Positions 29,641 through 38,319 of a stretch of DNA of 64,000 nucleotides are shown here, piece after piece. The stretch spans positions 1 to 64,000 of the forward strand of contig CACYYG010000008.1 in assembly GCA_902778535.1 (NCBI GenBank), read 5' to 3'. The notes beneath the pieces are model-generated. The model had not been told where the DNA came from. It ran no database searches and was given only the letters and a program-made list of their open reading frames with translations. The translations under genes and the position numbers were made by a program. This stretch comes from an uncultured Prevotellaceae bacterium (lineage in GTDB: Bacteria > Bacteroidota > Bacteroidia > Bacteroidales > Bacteroidaceae). Each line of letters opens with the position of its first letter. The stretch's first letter is position 1.

Positions 29641-30780
29641 TTACTCGGCGATAGCGATGGTGACACGGTTCTGCTCGTTGATGGCGAAGGGTTGCTCGCG
29701 AGCGCCCTTGCTGTCGGTGGTGATGCGGCTCTCGGGAATGTAGAATTCCTTCACCAGCATATCCTTCACGACATTCACACGCTGACGGCCCAGACGGTCG
29801 TTGATCTGGTCGTTACCTGTGCCAGCGTCAGCATAGCCGCAGAGGGCTACCTTGGCGTTGGGATACTTGTTCAGGTAAGCAGCAATCTCAGCCACCTTGC
29901 TTCTCTCAGACTCGCGGATTTCGTACTTGTTGATGACGAAGAAAATGTCGCGGCGCAGAGGCTCAACAGTCACCACGGGAGGAGTTACAGGCTCAGGCTT
30001 TGTGGGCTGCGTAACAGGTACGGTGGGGATTGTGGGCTGTGTGGGAGGAGGTGTCACAACGGGCTCCTGCTTGGTGTAGGTCTTGCCCAGGTTGACGCGC
30101 AAACCGACGAGGCCGTTGAAGTACCAGTCGGGGTTGCCTGCCTTCTTCGAGTTGTACTTGTCGGAGAGGATGTTGGCATTGCCCTCGAGGAAGAGGTCAA
30201 CCATGTCGCCTAAACGGAAGTTCAGCTGCAGACCACCGCGTCCGAAGGGACGAACCTTGGTGCCATCCCATACATACTCGAGCAGCATGTCGGTGGCTGC
30301 CTTAGCGCCCAATTCCTGCTTGATGCCGTTCACCTGTCCGTTATGCATGGCGATGTTGGCACCACCACCCAGGAATGCGGCAACGCTCACTACACGTGTG
30401 GGATTGTAACCGCCAATGAGGTTTGACAGGTTAAAGATTACGTCGACACCAGGAGCGACATAGTCGAATGCGTAGTCCTTCGTGTAAGGAGGATTGCCAT
30501 AGCCATTCCAGCCGCCCTTAGACTGCCAGAAGTTGGCCTGCAGGCGTGCGCCAATCACAGGTGAGAACTGGTAACCGAGAGCACCCTGAAGGTTCGGAGA
30601 GAGCAAATCCTTGAACTTTGCTTCGCCGAGCGTGTGCTGCAGACCGGCCTGAAGGTCGATGAATGCATGCTTTTTGAAAGTGTAAACACTGCCGTCGGCT
30701 GCCTCATAGGTCGCCTGGGCAGATACAGATGCGCTAAACATTAGCAGCGCGCCTGCCAGTAAAGTTTTCAATGATTTCAT
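29641..30780 (-). CDS. OmpA-family outer-membrane protein, second copy
   Basis: A paralogue of the protein at 19690-20886. It has a signal peptide (ending VSAQA), a barrel (residues about 25-235), a Pro/Thr-rich linker (PPPTQPTIPTVPVTQPTKP, about 245-275) and an OmpA domain (about 280-379). The peptidoglycan-contact region reads GYADAGTGNDQ with LGRQRVNVV. The linker differs completely from the E/K-rich one of the first copy. It is the last gene of a minus-strand operon headed by the giant coiled-coil lipoprotein. Confidence 0.9.
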   Translation of the reverse strand: MKSLKTLLAGALLMFSASVSAQATYEAADGSVYTFKKHAFIDLQAGLQHTLGEAKFKDLLSPNLQGALGYQFSPVIGARLQANFWQSKGGWNGYGNPPYTKDYAFDYVAPGVDVIFNLSNLIGGYNPTRVVSVAAFLGGGANIAMHNGQVNGIKQELGAKAATDMLLEYVWDGTKVRPFGRGGLQLNFRLGDMVDLFLEGNANILSDKYNSKKAGNPDWYFNGLVGLRVNLGKTYTKQEPVVTPPPTQPTIPTVPVTQPTKPEPVTPPVVTVEPLRRDIFFVINKYEIRESERSKVAEIAAYLNKYPNAKVALCGYADAGTGNDQINDRLGRQRVNVVKDMLVKEFYIPESRITTDSKGAREQPFAINEQNRVTIAIAE

Positions 30781-30831
30781 AATGCTTACAATAAAATATT
30801 AAACAAAAAATATAAGTATCAGACAGAAATA

Positions 30832-31284
30832 CTATTCATAGTTCTTAATGCCTTGCATGATAATCTCTACGGGTTCTGCAGAACCGTTCGTATAGACGTT
30901 GGCACTACGCCAGAACTGGCCGGAGCTGATTTTATTCATGATCAATGTCATGGTAATCTTTGACTTACTACCCGGAGCTATTGAATCTTTCGGATAATCA
31001 ATATCGAGGCAGGGACATGAAGCCACCACGCTATCAATCACCAATGGTTTGGCACCGATATTGGCAAAGATGAAATCGCGGGTCTGATCGGGACCATTGA
31101 TGTCAAGAGAGCCAAGGTCGAAGTAGATGGTGTCGAACTTAATAACCGCAGTTTCTTGCGTAATCTCTACACGTGCATCTTTTAATGTGTCGACAGCAAC
31201 TTCAGTCTGTTGTTGCGAGCCATTATTTTTATGACAGCCAACAAACAGCAGCGCTAGAACACCGATAGATAGAAGTTTCCTCAT
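30832..31284 (-). CDS. DUF1573 lipoprotein
   Basis: A 150-aa lipoprotein (lipobox L-F-V-G-C, Cys17) with an immunoglobulin-like DUF1573 domain. The landmarks are FDTIYFDLGSL, DFIFANIGAKPLVI, and the paired cysteines in VVASCPCLDIDYP. The family is abundant in Bacteroidetes and its role is unknown. The gene lies 8 bp after the preceding lipoprotein gene, clearly in the same operon. Confidence 0.85.
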   Translation of the reverse strand: MRKLLSIGVLALLFVGCHKNNGSQQQTEVAVDTLKDARVEITQETAVIKFDTIYFDLGSLDINGPDQTRDFIFANIGAKPLVIDSVVASCPCLDIDYPKDSIAPGSKSKITMTLIMNKISSGQFWRSANVYTNGSAEPVEIIMQGIKNYE

Positions 31285-31292
31285 TGTCGTCT

Positions 31293-31811
31293 TTATTGCA
31301 CAATTTGTGAGTCGCGGGTGTTCATGTCGTCTTTATCCGACACTGTGAGATACCATTCGCCGTTGACACGGACAGGCTTGACGGTATAGATCATCTTATT
31401 CGGACGGTTGTCGTCTTCGCCTTCCTTTTCAAAAAGAACGGCTGCATATTTGACAAGACAGTCGCGTTCTGTTTCAAAAATCATGGTTTCAATCTCATAG
31501 CGTATCGGAGTAACCAACTTCATACCCATCTGATAATGTTTCTCCACCTCAGGGTCGGCATTTAATAGAGAGTCATTGCGCAGCTGGTAAATCATCGACA
31601 TTGCACCATCATAGTCTTTCTTCAGCAGAAGGTCAAAATACTGGTGCATCAGGTTCATTACCTTTGTTGTGTCGCTGCCAGAGAGAGTCATTTTTTCTTC
31701 AGTAGCGGTTCCCTGACCCTCCACTTTGTTCTCTCTTTTACAACTGGCAAACATCACTAACAGCAATAGAACAGCACAGAATGTTGTCAAAAACTTATTT
31801 TTCAATGTCAT
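31293..31811 (-). CDS. Lipoprotein of unknown function
   Basis: 172 aa with lipobox M-F-A-S-C (Cys24). The mature part has a helical region (VMNLMHQYFDLLLKKDYDGAM) followed by strands ending VNGEWYLTVSD, an arrangement reminiscent of SnoaL/NTF2-like folds. I would not assign it on that alone. It lies between the giant lipoprotein gene and the DUF1573 gene. Confidence 0.7.
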   Translation of the reverse strand: MTLKNKFLTTFCAVLLLLVMFASCKRENKVEGQGTATEEKMTLSGSDTTKVMNLMHQYFDLLLKKDYDGAMSMIYQLRNDSLLNADPEVEKHYQMGMKLVTPIRYEIETMIFETERDCLVKYAAVLFEKEGEDDNRPNKMIYTVKPVRVNGEWYLTVSDKDDMNTRDSQIVQ

Positions 31812-31887
31812 ACTATTGAAGTTTTATTTTAAAAGGGGTGCCACAGAGTGACACCCCCTTGATTATTGATTCTTCAGCGAGTGATAA

Positions 31888-34800
31888 TTACTCACCCTCG
31901 ATCATTGCCTGTTCCACTGAAGGAGTTACACCAACGGTCACGTACTTCTTCTGTTTGAATTTCATGTGGCCATAGACGTAGGTCATCTGGACGGGAACGA
32001 AGACGTGGAAGCCACCAGTCACACCTGAGTTGTTCAGGTAGCGGAGCTTAGTCTTGTAGTTCTCAACAGTTTCATCAGCAATTCTCTCGAACTTCAGGTT
32101 GGGAACCTGTGTGGTCTTGATAAGGCCAGCAACATAGCCATATCCAGGCATCTTACCCAATTCGAAGACATCGCTACGTACATTTGTACCCAAAGCTGCA
32201 TCGGTGTAGAACTCACCATCCTCGATTTCAACTTCAACCTGATAGTAAGCGAAGTCGAATGCCTTTACATTACCAACACCAGGAATATTCCTCTTGACGT
32301 CCTCACCGAGAGTCGTGTTCTTACGGTCACCGTAGTATTCACGCCAATCCTTAACGATGAGAGCATCGGTCAGGTCAACATAGTGCCAGTCATTGGGTGC
32401 ATCGGGAACAACAGCCTGCTTCGGATTCTCGAGGTCGAGCGGACGGAGGATACGGGCGTTGAACCACATGTTGCTCCAGAATACAGGTGCACAAGCGTCG
32501 ATAGCCTTGATGTTGAGGTAGACGGTGAAGGTCTCACGCTCTGCAAGCTCGTTGTGAGTCTTGTAGTTCAAGATATCATCCTGATCCTCACCGTTGACAT
32601 AGTTTAGAACAGTAATCTGACGCTTGGCAACGTCTGCGTTCTTATCATAGTTCAGAGTCATGAGGTCAATCGGGTTGATACCGGTGTTACCACGCTTCAC
32701 AATCTGAACCTTTGTGTGATCAGCATTCAGCTTCAGAGTGTAGGTAGTACCTGAGTAGCCCTTAACAGTCCATGTACCATCAGCTGCAGCGTTGAAGGTA
32801 GCATTGCCAATAGCTGTGCTCGGAGTAATGAACTCAACACCAAGCTTCATATCCTTGATACTGCCGAACTTGTTAGACATCTTAACAGTAGCACTCAGCT
32901 TGCCGTCGATGAAGTAGTCCTTCAGGTTCTTTGTGAACTCACTGTACATGTAGTTGGGTGCAGTTCTCTGAGATGCGATGTATGCCTGGTTAGCTTCCTC
33001 AAGGAGGTTGTCGTAACGGATAACATACAAGTTCGTGTTAGTCGGATAGTCGTAGCCAATAGTATCCTCATTAGCCTTATTATTGGGCACGGGAACGGGA
33101 ACGTTAACACGTACCTCGAATGCATCGTCCTTGCTTGTAGCATTGGTCTTGCTGTTCAGAGCATACCAGTAGGTCAGGATCTTGTTGGCACCCATGTCAC
33201 CCTTAGCAACGTGGAACTCGCCAGCAGGAATTGTCAGCTTCACCCAGATGGCAGGATTACCCTTAGTAGGAGCGGTGCCAGGAGCTGGAGCGTCATTTAA
33301 CGAGTACTGTAAGTGAGCATAGCGTACCCATGTGGTGATAGGCTCCTTGTTCACCCAGAAGTTCTCCTTTTCCTCCAGTTTGCCATTGTTCTTGAGCTTG
33401 TTAGCCAGTGCTGTCAGCTCTTCAGCGGTGAACGACCACTTGAGGATGTGTGTTGTAGCGTCCTCAGTACCCTGGGCAGAGAGGTTCCACTCCTCAACGA
33501 TATCACCGTATTCACCAGCCTCGTTGAGACGCTTGCCACCCTTCTTTTCATACTGGATACCATAACGGCTCACTGTGTACCAGGTAGCACCATTTCCGTC
33601 AACCTTTTCCACTTGCTCCTGACGGTAGAAGTCAAATACATAATTGTTATCGAAGTCCTGCTTAGACATACCGTTGAGCAGTGAGTCAAGGACATCGTGC
33701 TCAATCTCAGACCATGTTACACGACCAGAGAAGGGCTTACAGTTCACCCAAATATCCTTGATGTTGAAGCCAACTTCCTTCTCATCGGGAGTCTGCTCTT
33801 CATACTGAGTGATGAGGAACTTCATGTAAGCGAAAGACACAATTTTGTTATCGTGTTTCGTGTCCCTAATCATGATACATACGATAGGCTGACGACCTAC
33901 GCAAGCAGCGTTAGCAGTCTGACCTGTGATGGTCTGGCCAGCGGCAGTCACGTTACGCGGATAAGCCCATACGTGTCCGTTAGCATCGGTAATCAACTCA
34001 AGGTGAACAGTCTCACCGGTTTTGTTAGAACCCAGCGTGTAGTTAACCAGCTGAATGTCATACTCGAAGCCCAGCCTCTTCATGTCCTCTGCACTCAGAT
34101 TCGTAACCATGCTCTTGTGGATAGAAGCATCACCATCCTCTTCAATATTCTGAGTGGTTTGATTCCAACGAGCAATAGCCTTGTGGCTGCTGTGGCTTAC
34201 ATATACGGCTGTATCCTTAATCTCACGTTCATAGTCAAGTTTATTGTTCACATAACGAGCCTCCAGCACAGCAGTGATGTCGAATTTTCCATCATACTTA
34301 ATCTCATGGGTAGGAGAAGTGGAAGCCAATGCCAAGAAGCTAAAGCTTCTGTGCAGGTTAGCAGAGTTAACAGTAGTTCTGTCGTAACCGATCTGGTCCA
34401 TGTACCAATCATTTACAAGCTTGAACTTGTTATCACCAATCAGCAGACCGTAGCCGTGAAGGGGAACAACCATTGCATAGTCGGAGTTGACAGTTGTGTC
34501 AGCAACACCAGCCTTGGTGCTCTTCTTCGTCATAGCGAGAGATGCAATTGTAGCCTCGCCCTTTTCAAGTCTGGACTCAATTGTAGCGGCATCTGCTTCG
34601 AATGGAATAGTAATGATACCATTCTTCAAGTTTTGGTTGAAATCCTTGTCATCCTTCATTTCCTCAAACAGAGCCTTGGTGGTCTTATAAATCGGTGTGA
34701 TACCAGTCTTACCGCTACGTGTAACAGTCTGTTCTTCACATGCAGGCTCCATAACCTGGGCAGTCCAGTTGTAGAAGTCAATGGCATAGTCTTCCAAGTC

Positions 34801-36585
34801 AGCGTTGGAAGGATTGAGGTGATAGTCAGCATAACCGTAGTCAGAGTGACTATGCACACCAATGCTGTCAAAGTAGTGATACTCCTTCTTGCCGTTGTGG
34901 TTCTCGTTCTGCTCAATAGTCAAATCCAAGGTCAAGACTTTGATACCTTCGATACCGCCATAGTATGTGTTGGGACGGAGAACGAGGCTCTTGAGCAGAC
35001 GGTCGATGAAGACCTTCATGCTGTTCAGGTTAGCATCAACGCGATCGTCAATGTAAGTGCCGAGGTTGTTGAACTTCTTCTCGAGCTCAGCAATTCTGTT
35101 CTGATGGTTAGCCAGGCTATCCAGCATCTGCTTCTGCAGCTCAGCCTTCAGGTCGGTAATCTTCTTACCAATCTCAGCGATAGCAGCTACGCGATACTGG
35201 TTCTGCTTTTCGATGCTGTCCTTCAGCTCCTTGCTCATGGCAGAAGCGAGATTTGCGAGGACGCCCTGAAGGTTTGTAGCACCTTCACCAGTCAGATAAC
35301 CCTGCAGGAATGCTGCAACGGCCTTTGCCTGAACATCCAGTTCGCGAATAGCAACTACGTTCTCATTAATTGAATTGCGGAGAGCCTTGGTTGTGTCATT
35401 CAAGAGCTTCAGAGCTTCGTCGATAGTATCGAGATGACCATCAACAACAACCAGTGTTGCAATGATGCTTACGATGCTGTCCTGAGCTTCCTTCAGATCA
35501 GCCTTGATATCAGCGATGGTTCCGTTGTACTCTTCCTGATCAACCTTAGAGTTGATGAGAGGCATGAGTTCGTTGCGCAGGTCGTTGATAGCGTCGGTGA
35601 GCTGCTTGGTGATGTTCTCGTCACGAGTGTCGAGCACACCCTGAATGTTCTGAACCTGAGCGTTCAGCTTGTCAAAATCAGCGTGGTCGCACTTGGTAGC
35701 GATAAGAGCGGTCAGGTCGTCAATGGCCTTCTGCAGCTGGTCGGGAGTAACGAAGTTGCCAATCTGGTCAGCCACAGCATTGATCTTCTTGGTGAGGGCA
35801 TCCTCAAGAGCTGTGAGAGCTGCGTTGTCGGCCTTGTTGTCGAGAGCGGTCTTCAGGTTGTTAACAGACTCGATAACGCCGTCGAGCTTGGTGCTGAGGT
35901 TATCGAATGCAGCCTGAGAAACCTTACCAGCGATGTCCTGCTTGAGCAGATCGATAGAGCTGTTGATGTTGTTAACTGCATTGTTAAGAGCCTCTGTGCT
36001 AGCCTTCGTGTTAACGAGGATAGTGAGGTTTTCGAGGTTGGTCTTCAAGATGTTGAAGTCGTTCTTCAGCGTGTTGAAGTCTTCCTTCGAAACCTTGCCT
36101 TCGATGGCACCCTGAAGGGTAGCGATTGCCTGATCAACATAAGTCTGGTCAGCCTTCTGGGCAATCAGGCCCTGCAGTGTTGCCAGAGAAGTGTTGATAG
36201 CATCAATCTTGGCCTGGAAAGCCTCCTTAGTAGCGGCCAAGTTGCTCTCGAGGTCTGCCACGCGCTTAGCCAGGCCGTCAACTGTAGCCTGATCAGCCTT
36301 GGCGGCGATGGCTGCGTTCAGCTCAGACTTTGCGTTGGCAATCTGAGTCTCGAGCTGAGACTTTGCCGTAGCCAACTCCTGCTGCAATGCTGTCTTCTCG
36401 GTTTCCAGCTTTGTCTGGAGAGCCGACAGATTGCTCGTAAGAGTTGCCAGTTGCTCTTGTGCGGCACGGATGTCTGCCCTGTTGGCATTGATGTCATCAT
36501 CGTAGTCCTTACAAGATACGAACGAACTTATAGAAGCAAGAAGAAATGCTCCCATAAGCAGTTTACTGAAAATCTTTTTTTTCAT
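31888..36585 (-). CDS. Giant coiled-coil lipoprotein
   Basis: 1565 aa from the ATG at 36585; the frame extends to 36696, but that part lies over the promoter. The lipobox is S-F-V-S-C (Cys25), followed by K-D-Y-D-D-D. Residues about 30-560 are coiled coil in repeated blocks (KADQATVDGLAKRVADLES and similar). The remaining about 1000 residues are beta-rich. The N-terminal layout equals that of the protein at 16786-19659. The length and the coiled coil suggest a spacer or scaffold between the outer membrane and another layer, together with the OmpA protein of the same operon. This role is inference. Confidence 0.8.
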   Translation of the reverse strand: MKKKIFSKLLMGAFLLASISSFVSCKDYDDDINANRADIRAAQEQLATLTSNLSALQTKLETEKTALQQELATAKSQLETQIANAKSELNAAIAAKADQATVDGLAKRVADLESNLAATKEAFQAKIDAINTSLATLQGLIAQKADQTYVDQAIATLQGAIEGKVSKEDFNTLKNDFNILKTNLENLTILVNTKASTEALNNAVNNINSSIDLLKQDIAGKVSQAAFDNLSTKLDGVIESVNNLKTALDNKADNAALTALEDALTKKINAVADQIGNFVTPDQLQKAIDDLTALIATKCDHADFDKLNAQVQNIQGVLDTRDENITKQLTDAINDLRNELMPLINSKVDQEEYNGTIADIKADLKEAQDSIVSIIATLVVVDGHLDTIDEALKLLNDTTKALRNSINENVVAIRELDVQAKAVAAFLQGYLTGEGATNLQGVLANLASAMSKELKDSIEKQNQYRVAAIAEIGKKITDLKAELQKQMLDSLANHQNRIAELEKKFNNLGTYIDDRVDANLNSMKVFIDRLLKSLVLRPNTYYGGIEGIKVLTLDLTIEQNENHNGKKEYHYFDSIGVHSHSDYGYADYHLNPSNADLEDYAIDFYNWTAQVMEPACEEQTVTRSGKTGITPIYKTTKALFEEMKDDKDFNQNLKNGIITIPFEADAATIESRLEKGEATIASLAMTKKSTKAGVADTTVNSDYAMVVPLHGYGLLIGDNKFKLVNDWYMDQIGYDRTTVNSANLHRSFSFLALASTSPTHEIKYDGKFDITAVLEARYVNNKLDYEREIKDTAVYVSHSSHKAIARWNQTTQNIEEDGDASIHKSMVTNLSAEDMKRLGFEYDIQLVNYTLGSNKTGETVHLELITDANGHVWAYPRNVTAAGQTITGQTANAACVGRQPIVCIMIRDTKHDNKIVSFAYMKFLITQYEEQTPDEKEVGFNIKDIWVNCKPFSGRVTWSEIEHDVLDSLLNGMSKQDFDNNYVFDFYRQEQVEKVDGNGATWYTVSRYGIQYEKKGGKRLNEAGEYGDIVEEWNLSAQGTEDATTHILKWSFTAEELTALANKLKNNGKLEEKENFWVNKEPITTWVRYAHLQYSLNDAPAPGTAPTKGNPAIWVKLTIPAGEFHVAKGDMGANKILTYWYALNSKTNATSKDDAFEVRVNVPVPVPNNKANEDTIGYDYPTNTNLYVIRYDNLLEEANQAYIASQRTAPNYMYSEFTKNLKDYFIDGKLSATVKMSNKFGSIKDMKLGVEFITPSTAIGNATFNAAADGTWTVKGYSGTTYTLKLNADHTKVQIVKRGNTGINPIDLMTLNYDKNADVAKRQITVLNYVNGEDQDDILNYKTHNELAERETFTVYLNIKAIDACAPVFWSNMWFNARILRPLDLENPKQAVVPDAPNDWHYVDLTDALIVKDWREYYGDRKNTTLGEDVKRNIPGVGNVKAFDFAYYQVEVEIEDGEFYTDAALGTNVRSDVFELGKMPGYGYVAGLIKTTQVPNLKFERIADETVENYKTKLRYLNNSGVTGGFHVFVPVQMTYVYGHMKFKQKKYVTVGVTPSVEQAMIEGE

Positions 36586-36693
36586 ACGATTAAAATTAAA
36601 ATTAATAAAAAAACTAAATTTGTTAAAATCTATTACTCTTTTTCCATCACATTTTCCCTTTGCATCTCTTACACAGATTCTGCAATTTGGCTG

Positions 36694-36725
36694 CAAATAT
36701 AGGCATAAATCCTAAATCCTGCAAA
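36694..36725 (-). promoter_or_regulatory. Promoter of the giant lipoprotein operon
   Basis: On the minus strand, TTTG (36722-36725) and TATATTTG (36694-36701) are exactly 20 bp apart. The leader to the ATG at 36585 is about 100 nt. Confidence 0.8.
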
Positions 36726-36765
36726 TAATTTTGAACATTTTTTTTCAAAAATGCAATAAAATTAG

Positions 36766-36888
36766 CTATTGCAGGGTGTCTGGCACCAATTTTCGCATCC
36801 TCGCGCGTCGTTTTCGCCTTTTTAGGGGTGTGCTGCAAGGGTGCTCAAAAAGGTAAATGCCCGTTTCGAGATAAGGGATTTTTTCCAT
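36766..36888 (-). CDS. Possible 40-aa small ORF with its own promoter
   Basis: ATG at 36888 is preceded by AAAGGAG with a 4-nt gap, and 30 bp further upstream lies a full promoter (36919-36950). The predicted peptide begins MEKIPYLETGIYLF and ends in a very basic stretch (KRRKRRARMRK). It stops before the promoter of the giant lipoprotein gene. No homologue is known to me. It could be a leader peptide, or the transcript could act as a non-coding leader. Confidence 0.35.
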   Translation of the reverse strand: MEKIPYLETGIYLFEHPCSTPLKRRKRRARMRKLVPDTLQ

Positions 36889-36918
36889 GCTTCTCCTTTC
36901 TTTTACGGAATTTGCGTG

Positions 36919-36950
36919 CAAAGTTAGGGGTTTTCCTTGAAATGTACAAA
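36919..36950 (-). promoter_or_regulatory. Second minus-strand promoter upstream of the giant lipoprotein operon
   Basis: On the minus strand, TTTG (36947-36950) and TAACTTTG (36919-36926) are 20 bp apart, a perfect match. The only frame directly downstream is the 40-aa ORF. Confidence 0.65.
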
Positions 36951-37121
36951 TTTTTCCTGCTTTTTTTTCGTTATGGGCGCAAATACTGCGTTTGTTGCTT
37001 TCAGTTATGAATCTAGTTTAGAAAGTCATGGTATGAAGAAATCGGCAAGAAAACATTGCGCAGCCGCTCTCCGCCCTTCCTCTCGGCATCCAGAAGTGTG
37101 ACGCTTGCTACCGAGGGACGC

Positions 37122-37213
37122 AAGGAGGGGATGGGTCAGGGGTGGGGGCTGTATTATCATGTCCGTAAAGATGTTACTGACCCCACCCCTGCCCCTCCCC
37201 TACAAGGGATGGG
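37122..37213. repeat. GC-rich palindromic element, intergenic
   Basis: The left arm (37124-37147, GGAGGGGATGGGTCAGGGG...) pairs imperfectly with the right arm (37181-37200, CCCCACCCCTGCCCCTCCCC) around a centre of about 33 bp. The right arm and its continuation (TACAAGGGATGGGAG) resemble the palindromic element inside mutS2 (59895-60000). Confidence 0.65.
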
Positions 37214-37324
37214 AGCGGCTGCGCCATCCTTCGAGTCGGTGCCTGACTCTTTATAGTAGACTCAGTAAATAAATAATATTGTATGCGCGCGCATATTTAA
37301 TATTAAAGTGACTTGGGACGATTC

Positions 37325-37513
37325 GGGGGTACGGGGGTACGGGGGTACGGGGGTACGGAGGTACGGAGGTACGGAGGTGCGGGGGGACGGACGATTCGGG
37401 GGTACGGAGGTACGGAGGTACGGAGGTACGGGGGGGACGAGAATAGCTTGCACGCCGGTTTTCAGCGTAAGGTCTATTCTCGTACCCCCGTACCTCCGCA
37501 CCTCCGCCCCCAC
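37325..37513. repeat. Octad repeat arrays with inverted copies
   Basis: Seven 8-bp units at 37325-37380 (GGGGGTAC four times, then GGAGGTAC-type) and five more at 37398-37437. Both blocks are introduced by ACGATTC. After a spacer (with ACGAGAATA and TATTCTCGT as inner inverted repeats) come four inverted units at 37482-37513 (GTACCCCC, GTACCTCC, GCACCTCC, GCCCCCAC). No gene is convincing here. The long Pro-Arg-Thr-rich frames are by-products of the repeat. Confidence 0.85.
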
Positions 37514-37586
37514 GATAATAAAGACAGCGCAATGCCTGAGAAACGGTAAATAATGAATGAGCTCGATAAGCGTCAACTACACATTT

Positions 37587-37652
37587 CGTACACACCGTGT
37601 GTATTTTTAGTACACACCGTGTGTACTTTTCGTACACGCCGTGTGTACGGAA
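37587..37652. repeat. Three 22-bp copies of a dyad GTACACACCGTGTGTAC
   Basis: Copies at 37587-37608, 37609-37630 and 37631-37652 are spaced exactly 22 bp apart. Each is an almost perfect dyad, and the first two are followed by a short T-run. They could be a tandem operator, with all copies on the same DNA face, or a triple plus-strand terminator. They lie downstream of nrdG. Confidence 0.8.
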
Positions 37653-37719
37653 TGAAAACCACATCGTCGTGTTTGTGGCATGGCTCGTGGTCAGAAGAAG
37701 GCTTTGGATTCTGTGTGTA

Positions 37720-38184
37720 TCAGCGCCAGAAACGGGCTGTGATGTCCTGCTGTGTGCCGTCGGGCAGGATGCGGTAGAGGCGTTGGTTGGTGGTGGGGCT
37801 CTTTAATGGGCCGAGGTGGCGGATAAAGGGTCCTATTTTAATGTAGTCGAAGTCGGCGGTGTTGATGTCGGCTGAAATGATGGTGCGTCCGCTGTACCAT
37901 GCCACATGAAACTCCGGATGCTCTTCGCGCATGTACTGTGCCAGCATGTTGATGCCTTTTGGATCAGCGTCGCCGCCCATGAATGCGATGCAGGTGATGT
38001 CGCGGCCGTACTCGTCGATAAAGTCGTCGAGCGCACTGGTGTCGAGCGGCATCCCGATGTCTTCCCAGAGATACTGGCTGTGGCATCCCGGACAGTGACA
38101 CGGGCAATTAGAAATGTTAATTGCCAGTGTCACCTCGTCGGGAATTTCCTGAAATACAATCCCAGTATTTGTGTACTTTAGCAT
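37720..38184 (-). CDS. nrdG: Anaerobic ribonucleotide reductase activating enzyme
   Basis: A radical-SAM enzyme that installs the glycyl radical on NrdD. At 154 aa it has the normal small NrdG size. The SAM-cluster cysteines are C27, C31 and C34 in NCPCHCPGCHS (CX3CX2C; C29 is extra), followed by the FMGGDAD motif. It lies 135 bp downstream of nrdD on the same strand, so it is probably cotranscribed or expressed from a short intergenic promoter. Confidence 0.93.
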   Translation of the reverse strand: MLKYTNTGIVFQEIPDEVTLAINISNCPCHCPGCHSQYLWEDIGMPLDTSALDDFIDEYGRDITCIAFMGGDADPKGINMLAQYMREEHPEFHVAWYSGRTIISADINTADFDYIKIGPFIRHLGPLKSPTTNQRLYRILPDGTQQDITARFWR

Positions 38185-38319
38185 TGTTACCTCTTATGCA
38201 TTTAAGTACAACATATTAAAATGTATGTTACGAATTATGACTTTGTCCGAAGACTTCATGATTAGTAGGAAAAATAGTATAATTCGTCTTGATATGTTAT
38301 TTAGAAAAAGAATCTCTAA

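Noticed and set aside
33697-35373. A 558-codon open frame antisense to the giant lipoprotein gene
   Set aside because: It is the mirror of a coiled-coil coding sequence with strong codon bias. It has no signal, domain or start context of its own.
37587-37652. A CRISPR array
   Set aside because: Three directly adjacent 22-bp copies without unique spacers and without cas genes.
37251-37664. Overlapping frames coding for repeats of the type TSVPPYLRTP
   Set aside because: They arise from the octad DNA repeat, exist on both strands in several frames, and lack ribosome binding sites.
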